A stretch of 64,000 nucleotides of DNA from Sphingobacteriales bacterium (GTDB taxonomy: Bacteria > Bacteroidota > Bacteroidia > Chitinophagales > JADIYW01). Below, one piece after another: positions 1-8,753 of the stretch. Both the position numbers and the translations under genes were made by a program. Each line of letters begins with the position of its first letter. Positions within the stretch are counted from its first letter, which is position 1. Below the pieces are notes generated by a model. It worked only from the letters and a program-made list of their open reading frames with translations. It made no database searches and was not told the origin of the DNA. The stretch spans positions 248,001-312,000 of the forward strand of contig JADKIQ010000004.1 in assembly GCA_016721245.1 (NCBI GenBank). Reading direction: 5' to 3'.

Positions 1-935
1 AAATCTTTGGCCAGCTCATCGTCAATCTCGCGAATATTCACCCCGAGAAAACCTCTTTGCACCACACCGAAATCTATCATGTCTCTCACTACCTTATTCA
101 CCAGATTGGACGGTATGGCAAATGAGTATCCTGCATAAGAACCGGTGGGTGTGGCAATAGCCGAATTGATACCAATTAAGTTACCGCCCAAATCTACTAA
201 TGCACCGCCGCTGTTGCCGGGATTTACTGCAGCATCCGTTTGTATAAACGATTCTATAGCGAGGTTGCCGGCTTTCTCTCTTAAAATATTGATGTTGCGT
301 GTTTTGGCAGAAACGATACCCGCTGTAACGGTAGATGCCAGGTTAAACGGATTGCCCACTGCCAGTACCCATTGTCCCACCTGCACGTTGTCTGAATTCG
401 CAAAGGTCAGGAACTGCAAATCTTTGGCATCGATTTTCACTACCGCTAAATCCGTGCTCGGGTCGGTGCCGATTACTTTAGCTTTGAATTCGCGGTTGTC
501 GTATAAGTTTACTTTTATCTCATCCGCACCTTCTACCACATGGTTGTTGGTTACTATATAGCCGTCGTTGCTGATAATAACACCGGAACCGGAAGCTTCC
601 TGGTCTTGCTGCTGCGGCATTTCAAAAGGAGCACCACCATTGCCGAACGGATCGCCGAAGAACTGAAAAAACGGATTCATTTGTTGCAGCTGTCTTCTGT
701 CTGCTTTCTTTGCCTTAATAACCGTATTGATATGTACAACAGCCGGTGTACTTACTTTTGCTGCTTCCACAAATGCATCGTTGGGCAAAGCACCTGTGTA
801 ACTTGCCAGCCTGAAAGGAGAGCTGTTGCTTTCTCTGATAACCGTTGCCTGTTGTTTGTTAAAGTGATGAGTTACGGCTAATGCCGTCATTGCGCTGATC
901 ATTCCGATAATAAAATAGCCTGTTAATTTTTTCAT
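1..935 (-). CDS. degP: HtrA/DegP-family periplasmic serine protease, 5' part (3' end outside window)
   Basis: The gene enters from the left edge on the minus strand; about 311 N-terminal residues are visible. An N-terminal hydrophobic segment (MKKLTGYFIIGMISAM) fits a signal peptide or anchor. The trypsin-like domain shows the whole catalytic triad: His in TNNHVV (about residue 132), Asp in STDLAVVKI (about 162) and Ser in NPGNSGGAL (about 242). The end of the visible part (RGFLGVNIREIDDELAKD) leads into the expected PDZ domain, which is outside the window. The family degrades or refolds misfolded envelope proteins. The start is the ATG at 935, right before the hydrophobic segment. A Gln/Pro-rich linker at about residues 80-112 is the usual flexible loop. 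The family is certain; the choice among DegP, DegQ and DegS is not. Confidence 0.93.
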   Translation of the reverse strand, partial: MKKLTGYFIIGMISAMTALAVTHHFNKQQATVIRESNSSPFRLASYTGALPNDAFVEAAKVSTPAVVHINTVIKAKKADRRQLQQMNPFFQFFGDPFGNGGAPFEMPQQQDQEASGSGVIISNDGYIVTNNHVVEGADEIKVNLYDNREFKAKVIGTDPSTDLAVVKIDAKDLQFLTFANSDNVQVGQWVLAVGNPFNLASTVTAGIVSAKTRNINILREKAGNLAIESFIQTDAAVNPGNSGGALVDLGGNLIGINSAIATPTGSYAGYSFAIPSNLVNKVVRDMIDFGVVQRGFLGVNIREIDDELAKD

Positions 936-1065
936 GCGATTCTTTTTTGAGTGATGTACAAATTTCACATCTTACAACAAAAGTATTTATCAAAATTTCT
1001 TAAAAGCCCGTTAAAAAAAGTTAACTATATATTCGCTTGTCGCTTATAATGTTGAATGAATACGT

Positions 1066-1073
1066 TAATTTTG
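1066..1073 (+). promoter_or_regulatory. TAnnTTTG box (TAATTTTG) four bases before the dapF start
   Basis: TAATTTTG matches the Bacteroidota -7 consensus TAnnTTTG and ends four bases before the dapF ATG. Transcription would start at or next to the start codon, giving a leaderless mRNA. No good TTG -33 element is seen at the usual 19-21 base spacing, so the call is tentative. Confidence 0.4.
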
Positions 1074-1077
1074 AAAC

Positions 1078-1860
1078 ATGCATTTTGACTTTTTTAAATA
1101 CCAGGGAACAGGCAATGACTTTGTACTGATTAATAATCACCGGCTTTCTTTCCCAAAAGACAATCATGAACTGATCCGGGAAATCTGTGACAGAAGATTT
1201 GGTATTGGTGCCGACGGTTTAATGTTGCTGGAAGAAACACCGGGTTATGATTTTAAGATGGTGTATTACAATGCAGACGGCAACGAAAGTACGATGTGCG
1301 GTAATGGCGGAAGGTGTATCAGTGCGTTTGCAAAGCATTTAGGTATCGTTGAAAACAGCGGAAAATTCATTGCAGTAGACGGCGAGCATGAGTTTGTGAT
1401 TACAGACGAAATTGTAAAACTGAAAATGATTAATGTGGAAACAAATGGTATGCATCTGGAAAATGAGGATGATGTGTTGTTTACCGGATCGCCGCATTAT
1501 GTGAGTTTCAGGAACGATATTGAAAAAATGAATGTTACAGAGGAAGCACGAAAAATAAGGTACAATGCGACTTATGCAAAAGAAGGTATTAACGTGAATT
1601 TTGTGGAAGCGAATGAAGGGAAAATAAAGATGCGCACCTATGAACGCGGTGTGGAAGACGAAACGCTTTCCTGCGGTACCGGCACGGTAGCAGTAGCCCT
1701 GAGTTTTGCAGAACGAAACAATCTGGAAGCGGGAACGGTAGAGATACTAACACCCGGCGGAAATCTGGCTGTTTCGTTTGCAAAAGAACAAAGTATCTTT
1801 ACCAATGTGTGGCTGGAAGGTCCTGCAAAATTAGTGTTTACAGGAAGTATAGACGTATAA
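1078..1860 (+). CDS. dapF: Diaminopimelate epimerase
   Basis: 260 aa, close to the usual family length. DapF interconverts LL- and meso-diaminopimelate in the cytoplasm, a step of lysine and peptidoglycan precursor synthesis. It acts without a cofactor, using two cysteines. Both are visible: Cys74 in TMCGNGGRC and Cys199 in LSCGTGTVA, in the two pseudo-symmetric halves. The N-terminal FFKYQGTGNDFVLI is also typical. It is divergent from the protease gene and followed by the repeat array at 1861-2150, not by another lysine gene. A TAnnTTTG box lies four bases before the ATG. Confidence 0.96.
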   Translation: MHFDFFKYQGTGNDFVLINNHRLSFPKDNHELIREICDRRFGIGADGLMLLEETPGYDFKMVYYNADGNESTMCGNGGRCISAFAKHLGIVENSGKFIAVDGEHEFVITDEIVKLKMINVETNGMHLENEDDVLFTGSPHYVSFRNDIEKMNVTEEARKIRYNATYAKEGINVNFVEANEGKIKMRTYERGVEDETLSCGTGTVAVALSFAERNNLEAGTVEILTPGGNLAVSFAKEQSIFTNVWLEGPAKLVFTGSIDV

Positions 1861-1910
1861 TAAGACCCCACCCCGCGATGGTCGTGTTTTGTTTATAATT
1901 GACAGAAAAT

Positions 1911-1983
1911 GCCCCCAGTCACGTTGACTCCCCTCTCCAAATGGAGAGGGGTGGTTCCGACAAAGTCGGAATCGGGGAGAGGT
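1911..1983 (+). repeat. Cloverleaf palindromic element, copy 1 (degenerate outer stem)
   Basis: Three consecutive hairpins are seen: AGTCA/TGACT (1917-1921 with 1925-1929), CCCCTCTCCA/TGGAGAGGGG (1930-1939 with 1942-1951) and TTCCGAC/GTCGGAA (1955-1961 with 1965-1971). The outer stem is weaker than in copy 2 (CCCC at 1912 with GGGG at 1974). A further left-end remnant resembling the outer stem (GACCCCACCCC) lies at 1864-1874. The tail GGTAGAAAGGAA is shared with copies 2 and 4. Confidence 0.85.
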
Positions 1984-1996
1984 AGAAAGGAAAGAC

Positions 1997-2050
1997 AATG
2001 AAGAAATAGTTGATTTTGATTTGAATACAATTAAATTGAACAGAAAATAG
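1997..2050 (+). pseudogene. C-terminal remnant of a second DUF559 nuclease gene
   Basis: The frame starting at 1997 reads NEEIVDFDLNTIKLNRK followed by TAG. The intact neighbour gene ends NEEVFDNILDVLDKIKIELNRK, so this looks like the last 17 codons of a related gene whose body is gone. Its final 17 bases and the palindrome after them form a 91-base stretch identical to the end of the intact gene and its following palindrome (2034-2124 versus 2510-2600). The piece sits between copies 1 and 2, the same arrangement as the intact gene between copies 2 and 3. Confidence 0.7.
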
Positions 2051-2136
2051 ACCTCACCCCAAGTCAAACCAGTTTGACTTTTCCCCTCTCCAAATGGAGA
2101 GGGGTGGTTCCGACAAAGTCGGAATCGGGGTGAGGT
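2051..2136 (+). repeat. Cloverleaf palindromic element, copy 2 (best preserved)
   Basis: The outer stem ACCTCACCCC (2051-2060) pairs perfectly with GGGGTGAGGT (2127-2136). Inside are three arms: AAGTCAAAC/GTTTGACTT (2061-2069 with 2072-2080), CCCCTCTCCA/TGGAGAGGGG (2083-2092 with 2095-2104) and TTCCGAC/GTCGGAA (2108-2114 with 2118-2124). As single strand it would fold into a four-way junction. It ends 18 bases before the nuclease start codon, and its tail GGTAGAAAGGAA supplies the purine-rich ribosome-binding region. Confidence 0.92.
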
Positions 2137-2154
2137 AGAAAGGAATTTGGCAAT

Positions 2155-2526
2155 ATGTTTGAGAAAATATTTTTTGATTCTTCTAAAAACATTGTTAACA
2201 ATGCGAAAGAGTTAAGGCAAAGACAAACAAAAGCGGAAGAAATATTATGGTCCTACCTGAGAAATAGAAAACTAAATGGAAATAAATTCAGGCGACAACA
2301 TTATATAAAATCATACATAGTTGATTTTTATTGTGCTGAAAAAATGGTGTCAGTTGAATTAGATGGAGGAATTCATAATAAAAAAGAGCAAAAGGAATAT
2401 GATCATGCAAGGACGGAGTTTTTAATGGAGCAAGGTATTACTGAATTGAGGTTTACAAATGAAGAAGTTTTTGATAATATTTTAGATGTTTTAGATAAAA
2501 TTAAAATTGAATTGAACAGAAAATAG
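2155..2526 (+). CDS. DUF559 (Vsr-like) endonuclease-domain protein within a palindromic repeat array
   Basis: 123 aa, a whole DUF559 domain. Family landmarks are present: AKELRQRQTKAEEILWSYLR (about 17-36), NKFRRQHYI (43-51), IVDFYC (55-60), VELDGGIH (67-74) and LRFTNEEVF (98-106). The fold is related to Vsr mismatch endonuclease and to PD-(D/E)XK nucleases; Asp57, Glu68 and Asp70 are the likely metal ligands. No signal peptide or membrane segment is seen. The gene lies tightly between two palindromic elements: copy 2 ends 18 bases upstream and copy 3 begins on the base after the stop codon. A remnant of a sister gene lies before copy 2. Nicking or cutting the element, or moving it, is an inference from this layout. 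The DNA is more AT-rich than the neighbouring dapF and corA genes. Confidence 0.88.
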   Translation: MFEKIFFDSSKNIVNNAKELRQRQTKAEEILWSYLRNRKLNGNKFRRQHYIKSYIVDFYCAEKMVSVELDGGIHNKKEQKEYDHARTEFLMEQGITELRFTNEEVFDNILDVLDKIKIELNRK

Positions 2527-2668
2527 ACCTCACCCCAAGTCAAACCAGTTTGACTTTTCCCCTCTCCAAATGGAGAGGGGTGGTTCCGACAAAGTCGGAA
2601 GGGGGGGAGGAAAGGGGACCGCCTCCAATGGAGAGGGGAAGACCGACAAAGTCGGTCAGGGGTGAGGT
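2527..2668 (+). repeat. Cloverleaf palindromic elements, copy 3 fused to partial copy 4
   Basis: Copy 3 begins ACCTCACCCC at 2527, directly after the nuclease stop codon, and carries all three arms through TTCCGAC/GTCGGAA (2584-2600). Its right outer stem is degraded to a G-rich run (2601-2609). Partial copy 4 follows: a damaged middle arm (about 2621-2638), a third arm changed on both sides to GACCGAC/GTCGGTC (2641-2657), and an intact right outer stem GGGGTGAGGT (2659-2668). The pair looks like the product of recombination between elements. Confidence 0.85.
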
Positions 2669-2691
2669 AGAAAGGAAAGACAATAACGGAT

Positions 2692-3642
2692 ATGATTAAA
2701 ATTTACAAAAAAACAGGAGAGGAGCTAACGCTGATTCAGCAGCCGGAAACGGACTGCTGGATAAATATTGCGCCGCCGTTCAACATGGAACAGCTGGAGC
2801 AACTGGCGAAACAACTCAACGTTCCGTTTTCTTATATCGTCGATTGTATTGACCAGTACGAACGATCCCGTTATGAGAAACAGGAAAACTCCAAGTTAAT
2901 CGTTATCAATACACCGATTTTAAATGAAGGATTTGACCTGGAAGACGAAGCAACTTATATCACCATCCCGGTAGGTATTATTTTGATTCCTGAAATGATT
3001 CTCACGGTTTGTTCTGTAAATAATCCCATGGTGGAATGGTTTGAAAAAAACGTACTGAAAAATATCGAACTCGAAAACAGAAGCCGATTTGTACTGAAAA
3101 TATTTGAACGCAACGTTTTTTATTTTTTACATTATTTACGCGAAATCAACAAACGCATTTCACAGATTGAAAAGGAACTGAATTACTCCAGCCGTAATCA
3201 GGAGCTGAATAAATTATTGCATATGCAAAAAGCACTGATTTATTTTGTGAACGATTTACGTGCCAACGAAATGGTGCTGCTGAAAATTCAGCGCACCGAT
3301 TTTTTAGTACTGGAAGAAGATAACGATGCGAAGGAATTAATGCAGGATATCATTATCGATAATTCGCAGGCATTGGAAATGGCGAATGTGTACTCCAATA
3401 TTTTGGGAAATATGATGGGTGCCTTTGCGTCTATTATTTCCAATAATCTGGGGCATGTGGTAAACCGCTTAACCGCCGTCACCATTGCACTCATGCTGCC
3501 AACACTGGTGGCTGGTATCTATGGGATGAATGTGGATTTGCCGTTTCAGCATCACCCGCACGCCTTCACGATTGTCGTTATTATCAGCGTGGTGGTCACG
3601 ATTGCCTTTGTGGTGTATTTCAGAAAAAAAAGATGGCTGTAA
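2692..3642 (+). CDS. corA: CorA-family divalent cation channel
   Basis: 316 aa, the normal family length. The family forms a pentameric inner-membrane channel for Mg2+ and sometimes Co2+, Ni2+ or Zn2+. The diagnostic pore motif GMN is at residues 278-280 (IYGMNVDLPF), following the first membrane helix (ALMLPTLVAGIYGM). The second helix (FTIVVIISVVVTIAFVVYF) and a basic end (RKKRWL) close the protein. The long acidic N-terminal domain is the cytoplasmic funnel. The start follows the repeat tail AGAAAGGAAAGACAAT, which provides the purine-rich ribosome-binding stretch, so the palindrome array forms its 5' region. The membrane protein at 3792 may be co-transcribed across the 149-base repeat-bearing gap. 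Confidence 0.93.
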   Translation: MIKIYKKTGEELTLIQQPETDCWINIAPPFNMEQLEQLAKQLNVPFSYIVDCIDQYERSRYEKQENSKLIVINTPILNEGFDLEDEATYITIPVGIILIPEMILTVCSVNNPMVEWFEKNVLKNIELENRSRFVLKIFERNVFYFLHYLREINKRISQIEKELNYSSRNQELNKLLHMQKALIYFVNDLRANEMVLLKIQRTDFLVLEEDNDAKELMQDIIIDNSQALEMANVYSNILGNMMGAFASIISNNLGHVVNRLTAVTIALMLPTLVAGIYGMNVDLPFQHHPHAFTIVVIISVVVTIAFVVYFRKKRWL

Positions 3643-3654
3643 TGGAGAAGAAAC

Positions 3655-3779
3655 AAGAGTCAAGAGTCAGGAATCAAGACTGTTGATGAATATAATGAAT
3701 ATTGAAAAGTACAATAATTGTAAATATATAATTTAAATAAGGAACAAAGTCTTGGCTCTTTGCTCTTGGCTCCTGACTC
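3655..3779 (+). repeat. Inverted repeat of the AAGAGTCAGGAATCAAGAC family
   Basis: The left arm (about 3655-3680) contains AAGAGTCAGGAATCAAGAC; the right arm (about 3748-3779) is its imperfect reverse complement, reading AGTCTTGGCTC and CTCTTGGCTCCTGACTC. The AT-rich interior has no gene. A related sequence occurs inside the acyl-CoA dehydrogenase gene at 42887-42917. Confidence 0.65.
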
Positions 3780-3791
3780 AAAAAAAAATAA

Positions 3792-4838
3792 ATGAATAAC
3801 GAACTCGCGACGATACGCATCATTCTAATTTTCTTCGCTTCCATAGCGGTGTTGTTTTTACTGTATCTGTTACAGGATTTGTTGATTCCGCTTATGCTGG
3901 CCATGTTCATAGCGCTTTTACTGCAGCCGGCACTCGTCTGGTTCGAAAAGAAAAAAGTACCCTTGTGGTTAAGCGTCAGTATTATTGTACTTTTTTTATT
4001 CGTATTCTTTTTTACCATCGGTGCGGTCATTTACAAAACCGGTTCTCAGATTTTCAGCGAGAAAGAATATATTATCAGTCAGGTGAAACTAAAACTGGCG
4101 GGTTTGTTACAGATGTACAACAATATTACGGGCAAAGAACTCGACCTGGAAGCCACGATTGAAAACATTACCAACAGTATTTCTTCCGAATCTATCGTAC
4201 ATAATTCAGGTTCTATTTTCGGTGCATTGGGTTCTTTGTTTGAGGAGCTGCTGCTTACGTTTATTTACCTCGTGATTATCCTTTCGGGAATTATGAAATA
4301 TGAAAACTACCTGCATTATCTGGGCGGAGAGACCAAAAGTAAAAAATACATCCTGGCCTTTGAGCAGGTGAAGAGTTCCATCGTTTCTTACATGAAAGTA
4401 AAGTTTGCATCCAGTTTAATTTACGGTATAGGGCTGGCCATTATTTGCAAGCTGTTTGGTTTACAGTTTGCCTTCTTCTGGGGATTCATTGGTTTTGTGC
4501 TCAATTTCCTTCCGGTGTTTGGAGCTATTATTGGTTTAATTCCGGTGTTTGTCATGGGCTTAATACAATTTGATTCTCTTTACACTGCCATTATTTTAAA
4601 CCTCACGGCATACGGGTATCATTTCTTTCTGGCATCTATCTTAGAGCCGGTGTTTATGGGCAACCGCACTTCGCTGAATACTATTGTGGTAATTACCGGC
4701 TTGTTGTTCTGGGGCTACCTCTGGGGTATTTACGGGATGTTCCTTTCTGTGCCAATGATGGTGCTTACTAAAGTGATACTTAGCCAGATAGAAGGCACCG
4801 AAGTGATTGTCCGTTTACTCGGAAATCAGAATAAGTAA
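3792..4838 (+). CDS. AI-2E family (PerM/YdiK-type) membrane transporter
   Basis: 348 aa with about eight hydrophobic segments. A pair near the N-terminus (IRIILIFFASIAVLFLLYLL, LLIPLMLAMFIALLLQP) and a third (VSIIVLFLFVFFFTIGAVIY) precede a soluble amphipathic stretch (about residues 80-150). Several more membrane helices follow, with GFVLNFLPVFGAIIGLIPVF and EPVFMGNRTSLNTIVVITG, both typical of the family (formerly UPF0118). Members were first linked to autoinducer-2 export, but many act on other substrates, including Na+/H+ exchange, so the substrate here is unknown. It follows the CorA gene on the same strand. Confidence 0.87.
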   Translation: MNNELATIRIILIFFASIAVLFLLYLLQDLLIPLMLAMFIALLLQPALVWFEKKKVPLWLSVSIIVLFLFVFFFTIGAVIYKTGSQIFSEKEYIISQVKLKLAGLLQMYNNITGKELDLEATIENITNSISSESIVHNSGSIFGALGSLFEELLLTFIYLVIILSGIMKYENYLHYLGGETKSKKYILAFEQVKSSIVSYMKVKFASSLIYGIGLAIICKLFGLQFAFFWGFIGFVLNFLPVFGAIIGLIPVFVMGLIQFDSLYTAIILNLTAYGYHFFLASILEPVFMGNRTSLNTIVVITGLLFWGYLWGIYGMFLSVPMMVLTKVILSQIEGTEVIVRLLGNQNK

Positions 4839-4854
4839 GTTACTTCAAACGCTA

Positions 4855-4917
4855 CGTCATTCCGACTACAGGAGGAATCTCTGCCCTTAACCGTCATTCC
4901 GACGAAAGGAGGAATCT
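4855..4917 (+). repeat. Two tandem copies of a CGTCATTCCGAC...GGAGGAATCT repeat
   Basis: CGTCATTCCGAC followed by GGAGGAATCT occurs at 4855-4880 and again, with one change in the middle, at 4892-4917. A diverged minus-strand relative (GTCATTCTACGCACAACGAAGAATC) lies near 50740-50764. The family is intergenic and has no coding capacity. Confidence 0.7.
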
Positions 4918-5453
4918 GTTGAATAAAAATGCATATTTCTTTCACCCGGTTGGAGCACTACTTCCTATGCAATACCGCTCATTCAGGCACATTTTCATGT
5001 TTTTTTTAATATCATTTATCAGTTTATATTGTTTAACTATTTTACAGTTTAAATAGTAAAACAATAAATAAATCAAACAATAGTTCACATAAAAATTATT
5101 ATAACATATTAAATGTTACTAAAATGTATCTTAAAGGTGAAGTAAAAAGGATTAAATATTTATTTGTAGCTATTTTTGACCTGAAACAGATACAAGTTTC
5201 AATAAAAATAAGTAGCTTTATTCTATCATTTTGATTTTATATTTTGTGAATATTGAAAAATAACACCTAGTCTATGTTTTTTATAGGCTGTTTGATATTT
5301 GTCAATATTGTTCGAATGCTTGATAATTTTAAAATTTAAAAAATATTGGATTAAACTTTACAAACAAAAACTACTTATTGCGGTTATATAACCCGGCCTC
5401 CCTAAAGCCGTAAGTATGGAGTGCGTAAAGAATCCTGATTTAAAAAATTGTAT
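4918..5453. other. AT-rich gene-free spacer
   Basis: About 535 bases, strongly AT-rich, with no credible coding frame on either strand and no clear hairpin. It precedes the broken surface-protein gene and probably contains its promoter. The G+C-richer patch at about 5388-5425 (ATAACCCGGCCTCC onward) could be a leader, but no known RNA family was recognised. Confidence 0.5.
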
Positions 5454-6142
5454 ATGAGAGAAACAACCAATCGCTTTGTAAGCAAGCACCTTGCTACCGT
5501 TTTGCAAAGAAATTTCCTGAATCTGAAAAACGATTCTAAAAAACTGTTTATCCTTCCGCTGTTTATATTTACGATGTTATTTGCCCAGCAGGGATTGCGC
5601 AGGTTTCAGTTACAGCCACAGCCGGTACAACAGGACCAACTGCACACACCTTAAAGGTGCATTTGATGCGGTAAATGCAGGTACCCATCAAGGAATAAAC
5701 ATAGCCATTACCGGGAATACAACTGAAACAGCTACAGCAGCATTAAATGCCAGCGGTAGTGGCAGTGCATCCTATACCGCAGTTTCCGTACAACCAAGTG
5801 GTGGCGGTGCCCGAACAATTAGCGGTACAATTGCTGCGGCATTAATTAACTCAATGGGGCCGGACCAATGAATATCAATGACATAATTCCGGCGGTAATT
5901 CATTAACCATCTCAAATACAAATACAACAACAACTGCAAACACCATCTAGTTTATTGCAGATGCGACCAATAACACAGTACAAAATTGTACGATTCAAGG
6001 TACAGGTACAGGGCTTGTTCAAGGTATCATATCATTTTTAACAGGTACCACAACAGGTAATGATAATAATACCATTACCAATAACACTATTACTTCCGGT
6101 GCAACTGTTGCGGCGAATGCTATTTATTCTGCAGGTACCTCC

Positions 6143-6829
6143 GTGGCGATTGATAACTCTGGTATTACTATCTCGAATAACAGTATTGCAGATTATTATC
6201 TCTCTACTAACAACTCAAATGGTATTTATATTGCATCAGCCAGTTCTGCGTGGTCAATTACAGGCAATAGATTTTATCAAACTGCCACCAGAACATCAAC
6301 TTCTGCAGGTTGTATAGTTAAAGCCATTCAGATTGTTACTGCATCAGGTGTCAATTATACTATCAGCAATAACATTATTGGTTATGCCAATGCATCCGGA
6401 ACAGGAACTACCACGTATGCAGGTGGCGGTTTTAACTTAAGATACACAGCCATAGATGTAACTGTTGGTACAGCTACAGCATCTAATATTCAAGGGAATA
6501 CAATAACCAATATCTCTGTTACCGGATCAAATAGTGCTGCAAGTAATGTTAATCTTTGGTTGCTTGTGGTATGTATGCAGGATCTGGAAAATGTGGGTAC
6601 TACCACCGCAAATATAATCGGGGCATCTACCGAAACAGGTTCCATTGTTGCTTCTTCAAGTACGAATTTGTTTATAGTAAATGGAATTTATTCCACAAGT
6701 TCAGGAACTGTTAGTATTCAGAATAACATAATAGGTTCAATTTCTGCTACAGGGTTCTGCTGCAACTGTGCTCCTGTGTTAAGTGGTATTCAGGTTGCAG
6801 GTACAGGGGGTTTATACCATTTCATCTAA
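6143..6829 (+). CDS. Longest open beta-helix fragment of the broken surface-protein gene
   Basis: A 228-residue open stretch belonging to the interrupted gene above; its first ATG is internal and not a real start, since the same frame is open from 5951. It contains turns such as ITISNNSIADYY, WSITGNRFYQT and YTISNNIIGYANASGTG, the pattern of a right-handed parallel beta-helix. The frame is lost at about 6807, where five Gs occur; removing one G restores VYTISSNLIGSSST. It should be read as part of one extracellular protein rather than a separate gene. Confidence 0.55.
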   Translation: MAIDNSGITISNNSIADYYLSTNNSNGIYIASASSAWSITGNRFYQTATRTSTSAGCIVKAIQIVTASGVNYTISNNIIGYANASGTGTTTYAGGGFNLRYTAIDVTVGTATASNIQGNTITNISVTGSNSAASNVNLWLLVVCMQDLENVGTTTANIIGASTETGSIVASSSTNLFIVNGIYSTSSGTVSIQNNIIGSISATGFCCNCAPVLSGIQVAGTGGLYHFI

Positions 6830-8753
6830 CTTAATTGGTAGCTCGTCCACTGCTAACTCAATACAGGCAGGTGTTAGTGCAACTACTACTGCAACTAGTT
6901 CTCTATATGGTATTTTCAGTACTGTGAGTGGCACGCCGTTAAATATCACCAATAACCCGTTTACAATTTAAGGCAATACAGTACAGGTACCAGTTCTTTG
7001 TTATATGCTATTTATAGTACAGTTTCAGCTACAACATTAAATATTAGGTAACACCGTTACACCAACAAACGCAGGCATTTTGGGGGATATATAACAGTGG
7101 TTCAGGTACAGGTACATACACTATAAGTAGCAATCAGGTATCGGTAACACCAATGCCGGTATTGGTACTTCTTATGGTATTTATGGTGGTGGTCCGACAA
7201 CATTATTAATGAACACGAATAATATTTACAGTAATACCATGACCGGAGCATCCGGCATTATATTGTATGTCTGCACACTACACAATACACTCTTAACGGA
7301 AATAACATATATTCAAACTCTTTACAGCAAACCTAGGTGCTTCATCTTGTACCTGTATGGTTTTATGATGGTTCAAGTCCAACATCAGAAACAATAACAA
7401 TAATAATGTTTACAATCTTAGTGTAGCAGGATCATCAACTTCAACAGCAAATCAGGTCATTGGTATTGCATCCAATACTGCAGCGGGAACTAAAAATTGG
7501 TCTGGAAATAAAATCTATTCTCTTTCTTTTACGAATTCATCTACCGGTACTGCAACTGTAAGTGGTATTGTATCTTTTCTATCTACTACTATAACTATAG
7601 CTAAAAATAAAATATATGATTTAAGTGCTGCCGGTGCTACCTCTCTGGTTACTGGTATCACCGTTTCAAGTACATCTGCCAGTGCAACTGTAAATATTCA
7701 CAATAACTATATAGGTGATTTAAAAGTTCCTGCGGGTAGTAATGGTACAACAGATGTAATTAGAGGTATAAACATAACTGCAGTAACAGCAACTACTGCC
7801 TTTAATGTCTTTTATAACACTATTTACCTAAGTGCATCTGGCGGTACCAATTTTACGACCTCCGGTATTTTTCATACAATAAGTACTGTTGCAACCTCTT
7901 CTGCATTGAGCTTAAGAAATAATATTATTGTAAATAATTCAACTCCATCAGGAACTGGTCTTACCATTGCGTATCGCAGAAGTGCCGGCGCGGCAAGTAA
8001 CTTAGCAAACTATGCATCTTCGTCAGATAATAACTTATTTTATTCAGGAACTCCAGGAGCAACACGATTGATTTATTATGACGGTACATCAAACGCACAA
8101 ACTCTTGCAGCGTATAAAAGCGGTGTGTTTACAGCAGGAACCATAGCACCGAGAGATGCAAATTCAATTACTGAAAATCCACCTTTTTAAGTACAACTGG
8201 TTCATCATCTAACTTTTTGCATATTGACCCAACCGTTGCAACATTTATAGAGAGTGGTGCAGTAAGTCCAAGTACAACAATTTATAATACAGATTATGAT
8301 GGAGATATTCGTCAGGGAAGTACAGGTTATACCGGTACAGGAACAGCTCCTGATATTGGAGCAGACGAAGGGATTTTTTATCGCCTAAACCATCTATAAC
8401 ACTAAATTCTATCACACCAAATACCACACAGTGTACTGCAACGGCTAGGGCTATTTCTGTAAATGTAACAACGCCTTCCGGCACTATTACTGGAGTGACT
8501 ATTACATTTAACAATGGTTCTGTAACCGGTCCTGTATCTATGACTCAATACTTCCGGTTCTACGTGGACACACACGATACCGGCAGCCATCCCAGTCAAC
8601 ACAGTAACGTGGAGTATCACCGCGACTAGTTCAATTCCATTAACAAATACATATACAGGTGCTACATATCAGGATGCACCGAATACGGGTATTACTGGAA
8701 CAGCCTCAGCAACACCATCTACTATTTGCGCAGGAGGTTCTACCAGTTTAAAT

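Noticed and set aside
145..881. Plus-strand open frames opposite the HtrA gene
   Set aside because: The minus strand encodes a complete protease domain with its catalytic triad; the plus-strand frames are antisense shadows with no family likeness.
1911..2668. A classical insertion sequence around the DUF559 gene
   Set aside because: No transposase family was recognised and no target-site duplication could be shown; the gene encodes a Vsr-like nuclease, so it was described as a repeat-associated gene instead.
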